DNA of 64,000 nt from Acinetobacter sp. XH1741 (GTDB lineage: Bacteria > Pseudomonadota > Gammaproteobacteria > Pseudomonadales > Moraxellaceae). The notes beneath the pieces were generated by a model, which worked only from the letters and a program-made list of their open reading frames with translations, ran no database searches and was not told the DNA's origin. The stretch spans positions 3,534,001 to 3,598,000 of the forward strand of contig NZ_CP157428.1 of NCBI RefSeq assembly GCF_041021895.1, given 5' to 3'. Each line of letters starts with the position of its first letter. Within the stretch, counting starts at the first letter, position 1. This document shows positions 22,895-33,477 of the stretch, piece after piece. Both the position numbers and the translations under genes were made by a program.

Positions 22895-23351
22895 ATCTAT
22901 ATTCCTTTTATATTATTGATTTAAATGATTTTATGTATAATTCTTTTTACTTAATGTTTTCGTGTTTTTGACCTACAACTTAAAAACATTAAGTAATGTG
23001 ATCATTTTTACATTAAACACTTTAAAATAAAAAAAACAAATACTAAAGTCCTCAAAGGAAAAAAATTAATTAATACAAATTTTATATAAATAGAATTCTG
23101 GATTTTTTATGTCTAAATTAAGAAGAAAGCCGATTAACTGTTTTATATATAAAACAAATTTAATTTTTAATAATTAAATATTCATTGAAAAGTATTTTAA
23201 TTAAAATCTTTATATAACAACTTTTAATATCTCAATAAAATAAAATATATTATTAATGATATAGATAAAAAAGAAATGGCTCTAGATAATATTTTACTAT
23301 TACACTAAAGCCATAATTTTTAATTTTAAATAATAATATTTTTAAGTTTTT
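22895..23351 (-). promoter_or_regulatory. 457-bp AT-rich leader/promoter region of the adhesin gene
   Basis: No ORF is supported. It should carry the adhesin promoter. A perfect 12-bp inverted repeat, ACTTAATGTTTT (22949-22960) and AAAACATTAAGT (22983-22994), with a 22-nt spacer, lies 55-100 bp upstream of the start codon. Just inside it on the minus strand is a possible -10, TATACAT (about 22934-22940), with no convincing -35. The rest (23000-23350) is very AT-rich, and I see no further structure in it. Confidence 0.45.
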
Positions 23352-24854
23352 CTAAAAATTATCTGGACTCTCAAAACGTTTTACTTCTTGTAACTTATTT
23401 GGGTCATGCATAGTTGCAATCCCATCTTCTGTTTTTTGATCAACAATTACATCAGGATTAAATACAGTAATTGTTTCGCGTCCTAATGCATCTTCTCCAA
23501 CAATATATTGAAAGCCACGGCGATTCATTTTGTGGCATAACCTTTGATAAAAACCTTTAAGGCCCTCTGTTTCTTCATTAGGGTTGTAATAAAATGCATT
23601 CATGACCGCAGGCAAACCAAGACCACACACCACACCAGATAGTAATACGCTAATAAAGGTATATCCAATTAGAATACTACTATAAGGGCTAAGGGCTGGA
23701 ATATTCGCAACTGCCAAGATCAAAGCAAGCGAAATCCCTCCTCGTACGCCACCCCAAGATAAAATAGTTAAGCTACCATTATAGCTTTTGGTTTTACGCA
23801 TCGTTGGGAAGAAGGCAAAAGACATAAAATTTGCCGCAAAACGTGAGATATGCAGAATAAAGAAAGCAACTATTCCGCCTAAAATCAGGCTAAAGTTTAA
23901 ATCTAGAATAAATAATTCAAGTCCAATTAAAGTAAATAAGAATGAATTGATAATTCCTTCTACAGTATGCCAAAAATGGTTAACTTCTCTAATCTCGCGC
24001 TCTTCACGGATTTCCTTCCATTTGTTACCAACGATTAACCCCCCAATAACACAAGCAATCGGAGCTGATGCATGTGCAAATAAAGCTACTAAATATGCCC
24101 CACTTGCCAGTAATGCCGTTGTTAAAATCAGGGATTCCATTTCGTGCTTACCACGCAATAGACGCAACGTTCCTACCCCGAATGCCCAACCAATACCAAC
24201 AGCAACTACAATTTCATAAAGTAAGGCTTCTAGTGTCGCAACTAATGAAAAATGTTCGCCTTGTAAAACATTCAGCAAAGTCATAAATAATGCAATACAC
24301 ATGGCATCATTAAATAAAGACTCTCCTTCTAATTTCACAATAAGATGATGAGGTGCTCGGATAGAGCTTAATACACCTTTAATACCAATCGGGTCTGTTG
24401 CACCCAATGCTGCACCTAATAACAGAAGAACCAAAATTGGCACATGATGACCAACCAACAGTTGGAAACCATAAAGTAAACCACCGAACAATACTGCGCA
24501 GATTACTAACGCAATAGTGGCCAGAATACTAATTTGTCGCCAATAGCTTCTTAGATCTGAAATCTTAAATTTAAGTGCGGAAGAGGTCAGGATAAAACAG
24601 ATTACACCATTAATTAAAAAGTCATAAAAATCAATATGACGAACTGCATCTTCAATATTATGAATGTTAATGGTAATAAATTGATTACCATTTAGGAGGC
24701 TGGCTCCCCATTGCAAAATGAAGACAAAAATTGCAGAAACAAGAGGTACGCCAATAGCTTGGGGGAAGCCTAAAATACGCTTATTGAATATAGTGGTTGC
24801 AATTGATAAGGCAAATACAACCGTAAATGCTTGTAATAAGAAAAAATTACCCAT
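23352..24854 (-). CDS. Na+/H+ antiporter, CPA1 (NhaP-type) family
   Basis: An inner-membrane antiporter of about 500 residues exchanging cytoplasmic Na+ (or K+) for H+. There are roughly 12 hydrophobic segments. Family motifs are LGATDPIGIKGVLSS (the ion-binding TDP), EGESLFNDAMCIALF (the ND pair) and GGVRGGISLALILA. It has a short hydrophilic cytoplasmic tail of about 70 residues ending ESPDNF. The start is set at ATG 24854: AGAAGG lies 6 nt before it but directly abuts the GTG at 24860, which leaves that earlier codon no spacing. No regulator is adjacent. The ion preference is not readable from sequence. Confidence 0.92.
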   Translation of the reverse strand: MGNFFLLQAFTVVFALSIATTIFNKRILGFPQAIGVPLVSAIFVFILQWGASLLNGNQFITINIHNIEDAVRHIDFYDFLINGVICFILTSSALKFKISDLRSYWRQISILATIALVICAVLFGGLLYGFQLLVGHHVPILVLLLLGAALGATDPIGIKGVLSSIRAPHHLIVKLEGESLFNDAMCIALFMTLLNVLQGEHFSLVATLEALLYEIVVAVGIGWAFGVGTLRLLRGKHEMESLILTTALLASGAYLVALFAHASAPIACVIGGLIVGNKWKEIREEREIREVNHFWHTVEGIINSFLFTLIGLELFILDLNFSLILGGIVAFFILHISRFAANFMSFAFFPTMRKTKSYNGSLTILSWGGVRGGISLALILAVANIPALSPYSSILIGYTFISVLLSGVVCGLGLPAVMNAFYYNPNEETEGLKGFYQRLCHKMNRRGFQYIVGEDALGRETITVFNPDVIVDQKTEDGIATMHDPNKLQEVKRFESPDNF

Positions 24855-25040
24855 GAACACCCTTCTTCTGGGTCAATGACCAAATAAAAAACCTAGACAG
24901 TTAAACTGAACAGAATGAAAAAATAGGCACATCACGTGTGCCAAACAATTAGAAGTTGAAATATAAGTTTAACGAATTACTTTAATTATTCTATCAATCA
25001 GTTAAATTTCTTAACATTAATTATGAATCAGAGAGATTAT

Positions 25041-25080
25041 AAAAAATGAGTTCACCTGAACCTATGGCAAACTCATCTTT
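25041..25080 (-). terminator. Probable terminator after ypfJ
   Basis: ATGAGTT (25046-25052) pairs with AACTCAT (25070-25076), and the outer A-run/T-run gives a U-tract when read on the minus strand, just after the ypfJ stop. The loop is long (17 nt). Confidence 0.45.
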
Positions 25081-25086
25081 TTCATA

Positions 25087-25986
25087 TTAGATAGAATTAT
25101 TGAAAGTATCACATTGATTAATATCACCAGACTTTAAGCCCACCTGAAACCAATGCATCCGTTGTTCACTCGTACCATGGGTAAAGCTATCAGGAACAAC
25201 TTGGCCGGTTGCACGCTTTTGCAAATAGTCGTCACCAATTTTTTGAGCTGCATCCATTGCTTCTTCAACATCTCCCGATTCAAGAAACTGAGTACGCTGT
25301 TGATTATGATTTGCCCATATACCGGCTAAGCAGTCAGCTTGTAGTTCTTGACGTACAGATAGCTGATTACCCTCTCTTTGACCTACTTGTGCGCGGGCTT
25401 GCTGTACTTGAGAAGAAATACCAAGCAAAGTTTGAACATGATGGCCTACTTCATGAGCAACAACATAAGCTTGGGCAAAATCCCCTGCTTGATCTTGGCG
25501 GGAAAGCTCCGATTTATTTTGCTCACCCGATATTCCCATTTGCTCACGCATATCTTTAAAAAATTCGGTATCAATATAAACCTTCTGATCTGCTGGGCAA
25601 TAAAAGGGTCCCATTGCAGATTGAGCTGTACCACAACCAGACCTAGTCATTCCACTAAATAGGACCAACTTTGGCGGTGTATAAGTTTTACCTAACTGTT
25701 TAAATATAGGCGTCCACGTATCTTCTGTATCTGCCAATACTGTTCCAACAAAATCCGAAGCTTCTTTTTGCTCAGGCGTTAAACTTTGTGGTGCAGTTTC
25801 ATTTGACTGTTGTGAGGCAGTAACCTGCTGTGTTGCTTGGTAAGCCATTTGTGGATCAACACCAAAAAATTTCCATGCAACAAATGCCACCACCAAACCA
25901 ATAATACTAATACCACCTGCTTTAACACCACCTCCACCACGGCGGTCTTCGACATTGGTACTGACTCGACGATCTCTCCAACGCAT
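25087..25986 (-). CDS. ypfJ: YpfJ-family neutral zinc metallopeptidase
   Basis: 299 residues. It starts MRWRDRRVSTNVEDRRGGGG, the conserved basic/glycine N-terminus of this family, followed by one transmembrane anchor (ISIIGLVVAFVAWKFFGV). The zinc motif is VVAHEVGHHVQTLLG, with further family motifs RSGCGTAQSAMGPFYCP, VRQELQADCLAGIWA (third zinc ligand region) and HGTSEQRMHWFQVG. The catalytic part is probably on the periplasmic side. The ribosome site AGAGGGAAGAC is close to the ATG. It follows the DUF808 gene by 28 bp on the same strand, so probably one operon. The substrate is unknown. Confidence 0.92.
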   Translation of the reverse strand: MRWRDRRVSTNVEDRRGGGGVKAGGISIIGLVVAFVAWKFFGVDPQMAYQATQQVTASQQSNETAPQSLTPEQKEASDFVGTVLADTEDTWTPIFKQLGKTYTPPKLVLFSGMTRSGCGTAQSAMGPFYCPADQKVYIDTEFFKDMREQMGISGEQNKSELSRQDQAGDFAQAYVVAHEVGHHVQTLLGISSQVQQARAQVGQREGNQLSVRQELQADCLAGIWANHNQQRTQFLESGDVEEAMDAAQKIGDDYLQKRATGQVVPDSFTHGTSEQRMHWFQVGLKSGDINQCDTFNNSI

Positions 25987-26014
25987 GTCTTCCCTCTTCT
26001 TTTAAATGGTCTGA

Positions 26015-26938
26015 TTAGTTAGAAGTTTTTGGCCACATTTTCTGTATTAAGCTCACGATAAGCAACACAACTGCACCAGCAACCATTCCAATGACAAAGT
26101 TAATTAATGTCGGTGTTAAAGCACCAATAATATTTCCTACAGCAGGTATATGTTCTGCATGATCAACGGTATTTTCAGTAATATGGTGAAGTAACGGAAT
26201 CGTATGGTTAATGATCCCACCTCCCACTAAAAACATTGCAATAGTGCCAACAATAGAAAGCAATTTCATTAAAATTGGCGCAAAAGCAAGCAAACCACGT
26301 CCTAAAGATTGCTTAAAAGAAGCAGCTTGTTTTGTTAAATATAATCCTAAATCATCAATTTTAACAATCACGCCCACTAAGCCATAAACGCCGAGTGTCA
26401 TCACCACTGCAATAATACTAAGTACACTTACTTTAGTTACTAAAGCCGCTGTAGCCACAGTACCCAAGGAAATCACAACAATTTCAGCTGATAAAATAAA
26501 GTCAGTTCGAATAGCCCCTTTTACTTTTTCTTTTTCAAAAGTCGCTAAGTCCAATTCTTCATTATTAAATTCTGTTGTTGCCTGTTCTGATGTAGATGGC
26601 TTTTTATGCATAATCGTATGAAGAACTTTTTCGACGCCTTCATAACATAAAAACAAACCGCCTAACATTAATAATGGATTAATCAACCAAGGAGCTATAA
26701 CACTAATTAATAATGCTAAAGGTACTAAAATAAGCTTATTAACTAAGGAACCTTTAGCGACTTTCCATACAATAGGAAGTTCACGATCTGCACGTACACC
26801 TGTAACCTGTTGTGCATTTAAAGCCAAATCATCACCCAACACACCAGCAGTTTTCTTTGCTGCCATTTTGCTCATTAAAGCAACATCATCTAAAATTGAT
26901 GCAATATCATCTAGTAATAAAAGTAAGCCACTTGCCAT
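26015..26938 (-). CDS. DUF808 (YedI-type) inner-membrane protein
   Basis: 307 residues with the invariant DUF808 N-terminus [20 protein letters not shown] and [17 protein letters not shown], then [18 protein letters not shown] and about six more membrane segments ([53 protein letters not shown]). It contains the conserved HTIMHKK loop. Function is unknown for the whole family. It probably leads a two-gene transcript with ypfJ. Confidence 0.9.
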   Translation of the reverse strand: MASGLLLLLDDIASILDDVALMSKMAAKKTAGVLGDDLALNAQQVTGVRADRELPIVWKVAKGSLVNKLILVPLALLISVIAPWLINPLLMLGGLFLCYEGVEKVLHTIMHKKPSTSEQATTEFNNEELDLATFEKEKVKGAIRTDFILSAEIVVISLGTVATAALVTKVSVLSIIAVVMTLGVYGLVGVIVKIDDLGLYLTKQAASFKQSLGRGLLAFAPILMKLLSIVGTIAMFLVGGGIINHTIPLLHHITENTVDHAEHIPAVGNIIGALTPTLINFVIGMVAGAVVLLIVSLIQKMWPKTSN

Positions 26939-27047
26939 TTCTTATCCAAGTTTGTATTTATTTGGCTATTGTAAGGTGAAATATTCTAATTTCTGTAATT
27001 TTACTGAAGAAATTCACAATATTATTTTAAGAAAGTTTAACCAATCG

Positions 27048-27077
27048 CTGACGAAAAAATTTTATTTCCCGTACAAT
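27048..27077 (+). promoter_or_regulatory. Candidate sigma-70 promoter of trpS
   Basis: CTGACG (27048-27053), an 18-bp spacer, then TACAAT (27072-27077), about 65 bp before the trpS ATG. This is 4/6 and 5/6 to consensus. Judged by eye. Confidence 0.45.
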
Positions 27078-27144
27078 AATGCCAATCTTTTATATTACAG
27101 GGCTTACTATCCCTGATTAAGCCAATACGATAGTGGAATAAATA

Positions 27145-28158
27145 ATGAGTAATGTTGATCAGCGTCCAATTATTTTGACAGGCGACCGCCCAACCGGACA
27201 ACTACACCTTGGGCATTTTGTCGGTTCTTTGCGTTCTCGTGTAGGTCTACAGGACAGCCATCATCAACATCTCTTATTGGCAGATGCTCAAGCATTAACA
27301 GATAATGCAGATAATCCTGATAAAGTACGCCGTAATATTTTAGAAGTTGCTTTAGACTATTTAGCGGTCGGCATTGATCCAACTAAAACAACTATTTGCG
27401 TACAATCATGCTTGCCAGCGCTTAATGAGCTCACAATGTTATATCTTAACTTTGTGACAGTTGCTCGTTTGGAACGTAACCCAACCATTAAATCTGAAAT
27501 TCAAATGCGCGGTTTTGAACGCGACATCCCAGCTGGTTTCCTTTGCTATCCTGTCGCACAGGCTGCCGATATTACTGCGTTTAAAGCGACTGTAGTACCA
27601 GTAGGTGAAGATCAGATTCCAATGATTGAACAAACTAACGAAGTTGTACGCCGTGTAAACCGTCAGATTGGCCAAGATCTTTTACCTGAATGTAAAGCAT
27701 TACTTTCAAATATGGCTCGTTTACCTGGTTTTGATGGTAAAGCCAAAATGTCTAAATCTTTAGGTAATACGATTGTTTTAAATGCTTCTGATAAAGACAT
27801 TAAAAAAGCTGTAAATGCGATGTATACCGACCCTAATCACCTTCGTATTGAAGATCCAGGTCAGGTTGAAGGAAATATCGTATTTACTTATTTAGATGCA
27901 TTTGATCCGAATAAAGAAGAAGTCGAAGAGTTAAAAGCTCACTACCGCCGTGGTGGTCTTGGTGATGGTACAGTTAAGAAACGTCTTGAAGGTGTATTAA
28001 AAGAATTAATTACTCCTATTCGTGAACGCCGTGAAGAACTTGCAAAAGATCCTGATTATATTATGGATGTTTTACGTCAAGGCACCGATAAATGTCGTTT
28101 GATTACTCAACAAACTTTAGATGAAGTTAAAGATGGCTTAGGCTTATTTAAGTTCTAA
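27145..28158 (+). CDS. trpS: Tryptophan--tRNA ligase
   Basis: 337 residues, the usual bacterial length. It charges tRNA-Trp with tryptophan using ATP in the cytoplasm. It is a class I synthetase with the HIGH-type motif GDRPTGQLHLGHFVGSL at the N-terminus and the KMSKS motif in GKAKMSKSLGNT. Other conserved parts are GVDQ-like VGEDQIPMIEQTNEV and the Trp-pocket region FLCYPVAQAADI. It is a single gene with its own leader and a strong terminator. The start ATG is preceded by GTGGAATAAATA, a modest ribosome site. Confidence 0.97.
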   Translation: MSNVDQRPIILTGDRPTGQLHLGHFVGSLRSRVGLQDSHHQHLLLADAQALTDNADNPDKVRRNILEVALDYLAVGIDPTKTTICVQSCLPALNELTMLYLNFVTVARLERNPTIKSEIQMRGFERDIPAGFLCYPVAQAADITAFKATVVPVGEDQIPMIEQTNEVVRRVNRQIGQDLLPECKALLSNMARLPGFDGKAKMSKSLGNTIVLNASDKDIKKAVNAMYTDPNHLRIEDPGQVEGNIVFTYLDAFDPNKEEVEELKAHYRRGGLGDGTVKKRLEGVLKELITPIRERREELAKDPDYIMDVLRQGTDKCRLITQQTLDEVKDGLGLFKF

Positions 28159-28181
28159 TTTTTATATTAAACATATAAATC

Positions 28182-28205
28182 AAAAAGCCCTACGGGGCTT
28201 TTTTT
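28182..28205 (+). terminator. trpS terminator
   Basis: AAAAAGCCC-TACG-GGGCTTTTT: a stem closed by a C(UACG)G tetraloop, followed by more T. Confidence 0.93.
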
Positions 28206-28261
28206 ATAATCACTTTCAGACAAAATAATTTAATATTTTAGAATTTCTATATAGTTATTAT

Positions 28262-28456
28262 GATTCACACGCTCTTACCCTTTTAACGTGAAGTAACACT
28301 AATTAACGTGAACCTTAATGAACAAATATTATGAGCCCACTAATATAGCTTCAGTAGGTTGATATGAACCTCACGACATTTCTCCTTAAGCCGAAACTGT
28401 TTTTAACAGATTCGTTGTTCTACGCAATGATCACCCCAATCATTGCGTATTTTTTT
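28262..28456 (+). ncRNA. aar: Probable small RNA Aar (trpS-sucD intergenic)
   Basis: The 410-bp trpS-sucD gap has no ORF but ends with a strong plus-strand terminator of its own: ACGCAATGAT (28422-28431), 7-nt loop, ATCATTGCGT (28439-28448), T-run (28450-28456). That requires an independent plus-strand transcript. In A. baylyi the Hfq-dependent sRNA Aar, linked to amino-acid metabolism, was described between trpS and sucD; the identification here rests on this synteny. The direct repeat TTAACGTGAA occurs at 28283-28292 and 28303-28312. The 5' end is a guess, because no clear promoter is visible. Confidence 0.7.
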
Positions 28457-28510
28457 GTCTTTAATTTTTTATATTCATTCTATTTAATTTATTCAACTTT
28501 TTAGTTATGC

Positions 28511-28550
28511 AAAAAAAATACCGCATCATTTTTCAGATGCGGTATTTTTT
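28511..28550 (-). terminator. sucCD terminator
   Basis: AAATACCGCATC (28516-28527) pairs with GATGCGGTATTT (28536-28547), flanked by an A-run and a T-run. It serves the minus-strand suc transcript and could stop plus-strand readthrough too. Confidence 0.9.
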
Positions 28551-28568
28551 AAAGATCTAAGGAAGTTA

Positions 28569-29459
28569 TTAAACTAAACCTTTCTCTTTTAATACTTGCA
28601 ACATAGTTGAACCAAGCTCAGCTGGGCTACGAGTGTAAGCCATACCTGCTTTTTCAAATGCAGCAAATTTCTCTTCAGCAGTACCTTGACCACCAGAAAT
28701 GATCGCACCAGCGTGACCCATACGTTTACCTTTAGGAGCAGTTACACCAGCGATGTAACCTACTACAGGCTTAGTCACGTTAGATTTGATGAATTCAGCA
28801 GCTTCTTCTTCCGCTGTACCACCGATCTCACCGATCATGATGATTGCATCAGTATCTGGATCGTCTTGGAACAATTGAAGAGCTTCGATTTGGTTCATAC
28901 CTGGGATTGGGTCACCACCAATACCGATACAAGTAGACTGACCTAAACCAAGCTTAGTTGTTTGAGCAACTGCTTCATAAGTCAATGTACCTGAACGTGA
29001 GATGATACCAATACGACCTGGTTGGTGGATGTGACCAGGCATAATACCGATCTTACATTCACCCGGAGTGATCACGCCTGGGCAGTTAGGACCAACTAAA
29101 CGAGTACCGTTACCGTTAGTTTCTAAATAACGTTTTGCTTTAAGCATGTCGATTGTTGGAACACCTTCAGTGATCACAACGATTAGGCCAACACCTGAAT
29201 CAACCGCTTCAACGATTGAGTCTAAAACGAATGGAGCTGGCACATAGATTACAGATGCATCTGCATTTGTTTCACGTACAGCTTCTTTCATTGTGTTGAA
29301 TACAGGTAAGTCAAGGTGAGTTGTACCACCTTTACCTGGAGTAACACCACCAACAACTTTTGTACCGTAGTCTAAAGCTTGTGCAGAGTGGAAAGTACCG
29401 TTTTTACCAGTAAAACCTTGTACCAATACTTTAGTGTCTTTATTAATTAATACGCTCAT
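28569..29459 (-). CDS. sucD: Succinyl-CoA synthetase (ADP-forming) alpha subunit
   Basis: 296 residues. With SucC it interconverts succinyl-CoA + ADP/GDP + Pi and succinate + CoA + ATP/GTP in the TCA cycle. The CoA-binding Rossmann start ([19 protein letters not shown]), [11 protein letters not shown] and the phosphohistidine loop [18 protein letters not shown] near the C-terminus are present. It follows sucC by 14 bp and closes the sdh-suc gene series. Confidence 0.97.
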   Translation of the reverse strand: MSVLINKDTKVLVQGFTGKNGTFHSAQALDYGTKVVGGVTPGKGGTTHLDLPVFNTMKEAVRETNADASVIYVPAPFVLDSIVEAVDSGVGLIVVITEGVPTIDMLKAKRYLETNGNGTRLVGPNCPGVITPGECKIGIMPGHIHQPGRIGIISRSGTLTYEAVAQTTKLGLGQSTCIGIGGDPIPGMNQIEALQLFQDDPDTDAIIMIGEIGGTAEEEAAEFIKSNVTKPVVGYIAGVTAPKGKRMGHAGAIISGGQGTAEEKFAAFEKAGMAYTRSPAELGSTMLQVLKEKGLV

Positions 29460-29473
29460 GATTGATACTCCCC

Positions 29474-30640
29474 TTACGCTTTAACTGCAGCTACAACTTT
29501 TTCTGCGGCATCAGATAAACCGTTCGCAGAAATTAATTTCAAACCAGATTCATCAAGTAATTTAGCACCTAACTCAGCGTTGTTACCTTCTAAACGAACA
29601 ACAACTGGAACAGTTACGTTTACTTCTTGAACCGCTGCAATAATTGCTTCAGCAATCATGTCACAACGTACGATACCACCGAAGATGTTGATTAAAACAC
29701 CTTGTACAGATGTATCAGCAAGGATGATTTTGAACGCTTCGATAACGCGCTCTTTAGTTGCACCGCCACCAACGTCAAGGAAGTTTGCAGGCTGACCACC
29801 ATAAAGTTTAATGATGTCCATAGTTGCCATTGCAAGACCAGCACCGTTAACCATACAACCGATGTTACCTTCTAAAGCAACATAGTTAAGATCAAATTCA
29901 GATGCTTTTAATTCACGCTCATTCTCTTGAGATTTATCACGTAAAGCAGCAACTTTAGGTAAACGGTAAAGCGCGTTAGAGTCGATACCTACTTTCGCGT
30001 CTACACATAAAATTTCGCCATTTTCACGAACTGAAAGTGGGTTAATTTCAAATAAAGCAAAATCATTTTCAACAAACGCTTGGTAAGCAGCTGTCATGAT
30101 TTTTACGAATTGACCAATTTGTTTGTCTTTCAAACCTAAAGCGAACGCAACTTCACGTGCTTGGAATGGTTGTAAACCAACTAATGGATCAACTTCAACT
30201 TTGATAATTTTTTCTGGAGTTTCTTCTGCAACTTTCTCGATTTCTACACCACCTTCTGTAGAAGCCATGAAAGTAATACGACGGCTAGAACGGTCTACAA
30301 CCGCGCCCAAGTAAAGCTCACGCTCAACTGGATATACGTCTTCAGCAACGATAATGCTGTTTACTGGTTGACCATTTGCATCTGTTTGATACGTAACAAG
30401 ACGAGTACCAATGATATTGTTTGCAAATTCGATAACGTCTTCTTTAGATTTTGCAACTTTAACGCCACCAGCCTTACCACGGCCACCAGCATGAACTTGC
30501 GCTTTCATTACAGCGAATTTACCACCAAGCTGTTCAAATGCAGCAACTGCTTCGTCTGCATTGGTTGCCAAGATACCTTCTTGTACCGGCATACCATATT
30601 CTTTCAATAACGCTTTAGCTTGATACTCATGTAAGTTCAT
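29474..30640 (-). CDS. sucC: Succinyl-CoA synthetase (ADP-forming) beta subunit
   Basis: 388 residues, the standard length. It starts [18 protein letters not shown], an ATP-grasp domain with [16 protein letters not shown], and has a C-terminal CoA-ligase domain with [16 protein letters not shown] (the segment facing the phosphohistidine of SucD). A terminator-like hairpin between lpd and sucC suggests that sucCD can be transcribed separately as well as by readthrough. Confidence 0.97.
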   Translation of the reverse strand: MNLHEYQAKALLKEYGMPVQEGILATNADEAVAAFEQLGGKFAVMKAQVHAGGRGKAGGVKVAKSKEDVIEFANNIIGTRLVTYQTDANGQPVNSIIVAEDVYPVERELYLGAVVDRSSRRITFMASTEGGVEIEKVAEETPEKIIKVEVDPLVGLQPFQAREVAFALGLKDKQIGQFVKIMTAAYQAFVENDFALFEINPLSVRENGEILCVDAKVGIDSNALYRLPKVAALRDKSQENERELKASEFDLNYVALEGNIGCMVNGAGLAMATMDIIKLYGGQPANFLDVGGGATKERVIEAFKIILADTSVQGVLINIFGGIVRCDMIAEAIIAAVQEVNVTVPVVVRLEGNNAELGAKLLDESGLKLISANGLSDAAEKVVAAVKA

Positions 30641-30760
30641 TTAGTTACCTACTTAACTTTGTTTGTTGTCTTCAATTTGCGCAACATTCTCATGTTGTAT
30701 ATGCAAATTGCTGTCTACGTCTATCAACTTGATGATTTTTTAATCACACCATCGAATGTG

Positions 30761-30784
30761 AAAAAGAGCGGAGAACCGCTCTTT
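30761..30784 (-). terminator. Hairpin terminator/attenuator between lpd and sucC
   Basis: AAAGAGCGG-AGAA-CCGCTCTTT, placed 4 bp after the lpd stop. On the minus strand it is followed by a short T-run. It probably reduces rather than abolishes transcription into sucCD. Confidence 0.6.
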
Positions 30785-30787
30785 ATT

Positions 30788-32254
<1,467 letters not shown>

Positions 32255-32283
32255 CTACCCTGGTAGGTATTTATTCGAAGAAA

Positions 32284-33477
32284 TTAAAGATCAAGGATGA
32301 GTTTAGCTGGTTCTTCTAACAATTCTTTGATTGCTACTAAGAAACCTACAGCTTCTTTACCATCGATCATACGGTGGTCATAAGAAAGCGCTAAGTACAT
32401 CATTGGCAAGATTTCAACTTGACCATTTACCGCCATAGGACGTTCTTGGATTTTGTGCATACCCAAGATACCAGTTTGCGGTTGGTTCAAAATAGGAGTT
32501 GAAAGCAATGAACCGAAAGTACCACCATTAGTGATTGTGAAAGTACCACCAGTCATTTCTTCGATAGATAATTTACCATCACGTGCTTTAGCAGCATAAG
32601 CACCAATACCTGCTTCAACTTCTGCATAGCTCATACGGTCAGTATCACGTAATACTGGCACAACAAGACCACGATCAGAAGATACTGCAACACCGATGTC
32701 GTAGTAACCGTGATAAACGATATCGTCGCCATCAATTGAAGCGTTTACAGCTGGGTAGCGTTTAAGTGCTTCAGTTGCAGCTTTAACGAAGAATGACATG
32801 AAGCCTAAACGAGCGCCATGACGTTTTTCGAAAGCATCTTTATATTGCTTACGCAATTCCATAATTGGCTTCATGTTAACTTCGTTGAATGTAGTTAACA
32901 TTGCAGTTTCTTGAGTTGCAGCAAGAAGACGCTCAGCTACACGCTTACGTAAACGAGTCATTGGAACACGTTTTTCGATACGCTCACCAACAGCAACACT
33001 TAACGGAGTAACGTTAGCAGCTGGTTTAGCTTGATGATTTGCAACATCTTCTTTAGTGATACGACCACCACGGCCAGTACCTTGTACGTCAGCAGCAGCA
33101 ATACCAGATTCAGTTAAAGCTTTACGAACCGCAGGAGCTTGATCAGATACAGTTTCTGCACGTTCAACAACAGGAGCTGCACCAGCTTGAGTTTGAGCAA
33201 CTGCTTGTTCTACTGCTGCAGGAGCAGCCGCTGCGCCAGCACCAGCTTCAAATTGAGCAATAACTTCGTCAGAAAGAACTGTATCGCCTTCATCTTTAAT
33301 GATTGCAACCAAGCTACCATCTGCAGGAGCAACAACTTCTAAAACAACTTTGTCGGTTTCAATATCACAGATTACTTCATCACGTGATACAGGTTCACCC
33401 ACCTTTTTATGCCAAGTTGCGATGGTGCCATCTGCAACAGACTCTGGGAATACCGGTGCTTTAATTTCGGTTGCCAT
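32284..33477 (-). CDS. sucB: Dihydrolipoyllysine-residue succinyltransferase (E2)
   Basis: 397 residues. An N-terminal lipoyl domain ([12 protein letters not shown], lipoylated Lys near 43) leads to an Ala/Pro linker, a peripheral-subunit-binding domain ([24 protein letters not shown]), and the catalytic domain ending in [14 protein letters not shown] (the HxxxDG catalytic motif). It is the core of the 2-oxoglutarate dehydrogenase complex. Its start shares one base with the end of sucA, so the two are translationally coupled. Confidence 0.97.
   Translation of the reverse strand: MATEIKAPVFPESVADGTIATWHKKVGEPVSRDEVICDIETDKVVLEVVAPADGSLVAIIKDEGDTVLSDEVIAQFEAGAGAAAAPAAVEQAVAQTQAGAAPVVERAETVSDQAPAVRKALTESGIAAADVQGTGRGGRITKEDVANHQAKPAANVTPLSVAVGERIEKRVPMTRLRKRVAERLLAATQETAMLTTFNEVNMKPIMELRKQYKDAFEKRHGARLGFMSFFVKAATEALKRYPAVNASIDGDDIVYHGYYDIGVAVSSDRGLVVPVLRDTDRMSYAEVEAGIGAYAAKARDGKLSIEEMTGGTFTITNGGTFGSLLSTPILNQPQTGILGMHKIQERPMAVNGQVEILPMMYLALSYDHRMIDGKEAVGFLVAIKELLEEPAKLILDL

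Noticed and set aside
24900..24960. GGCACATCACGTGTGCC inverted repeat upstream of the antiporter gene
   Set aside because: Short arms without a T-run or clear promoter overlap; could be a site, but the evidence is too weak to annotate.
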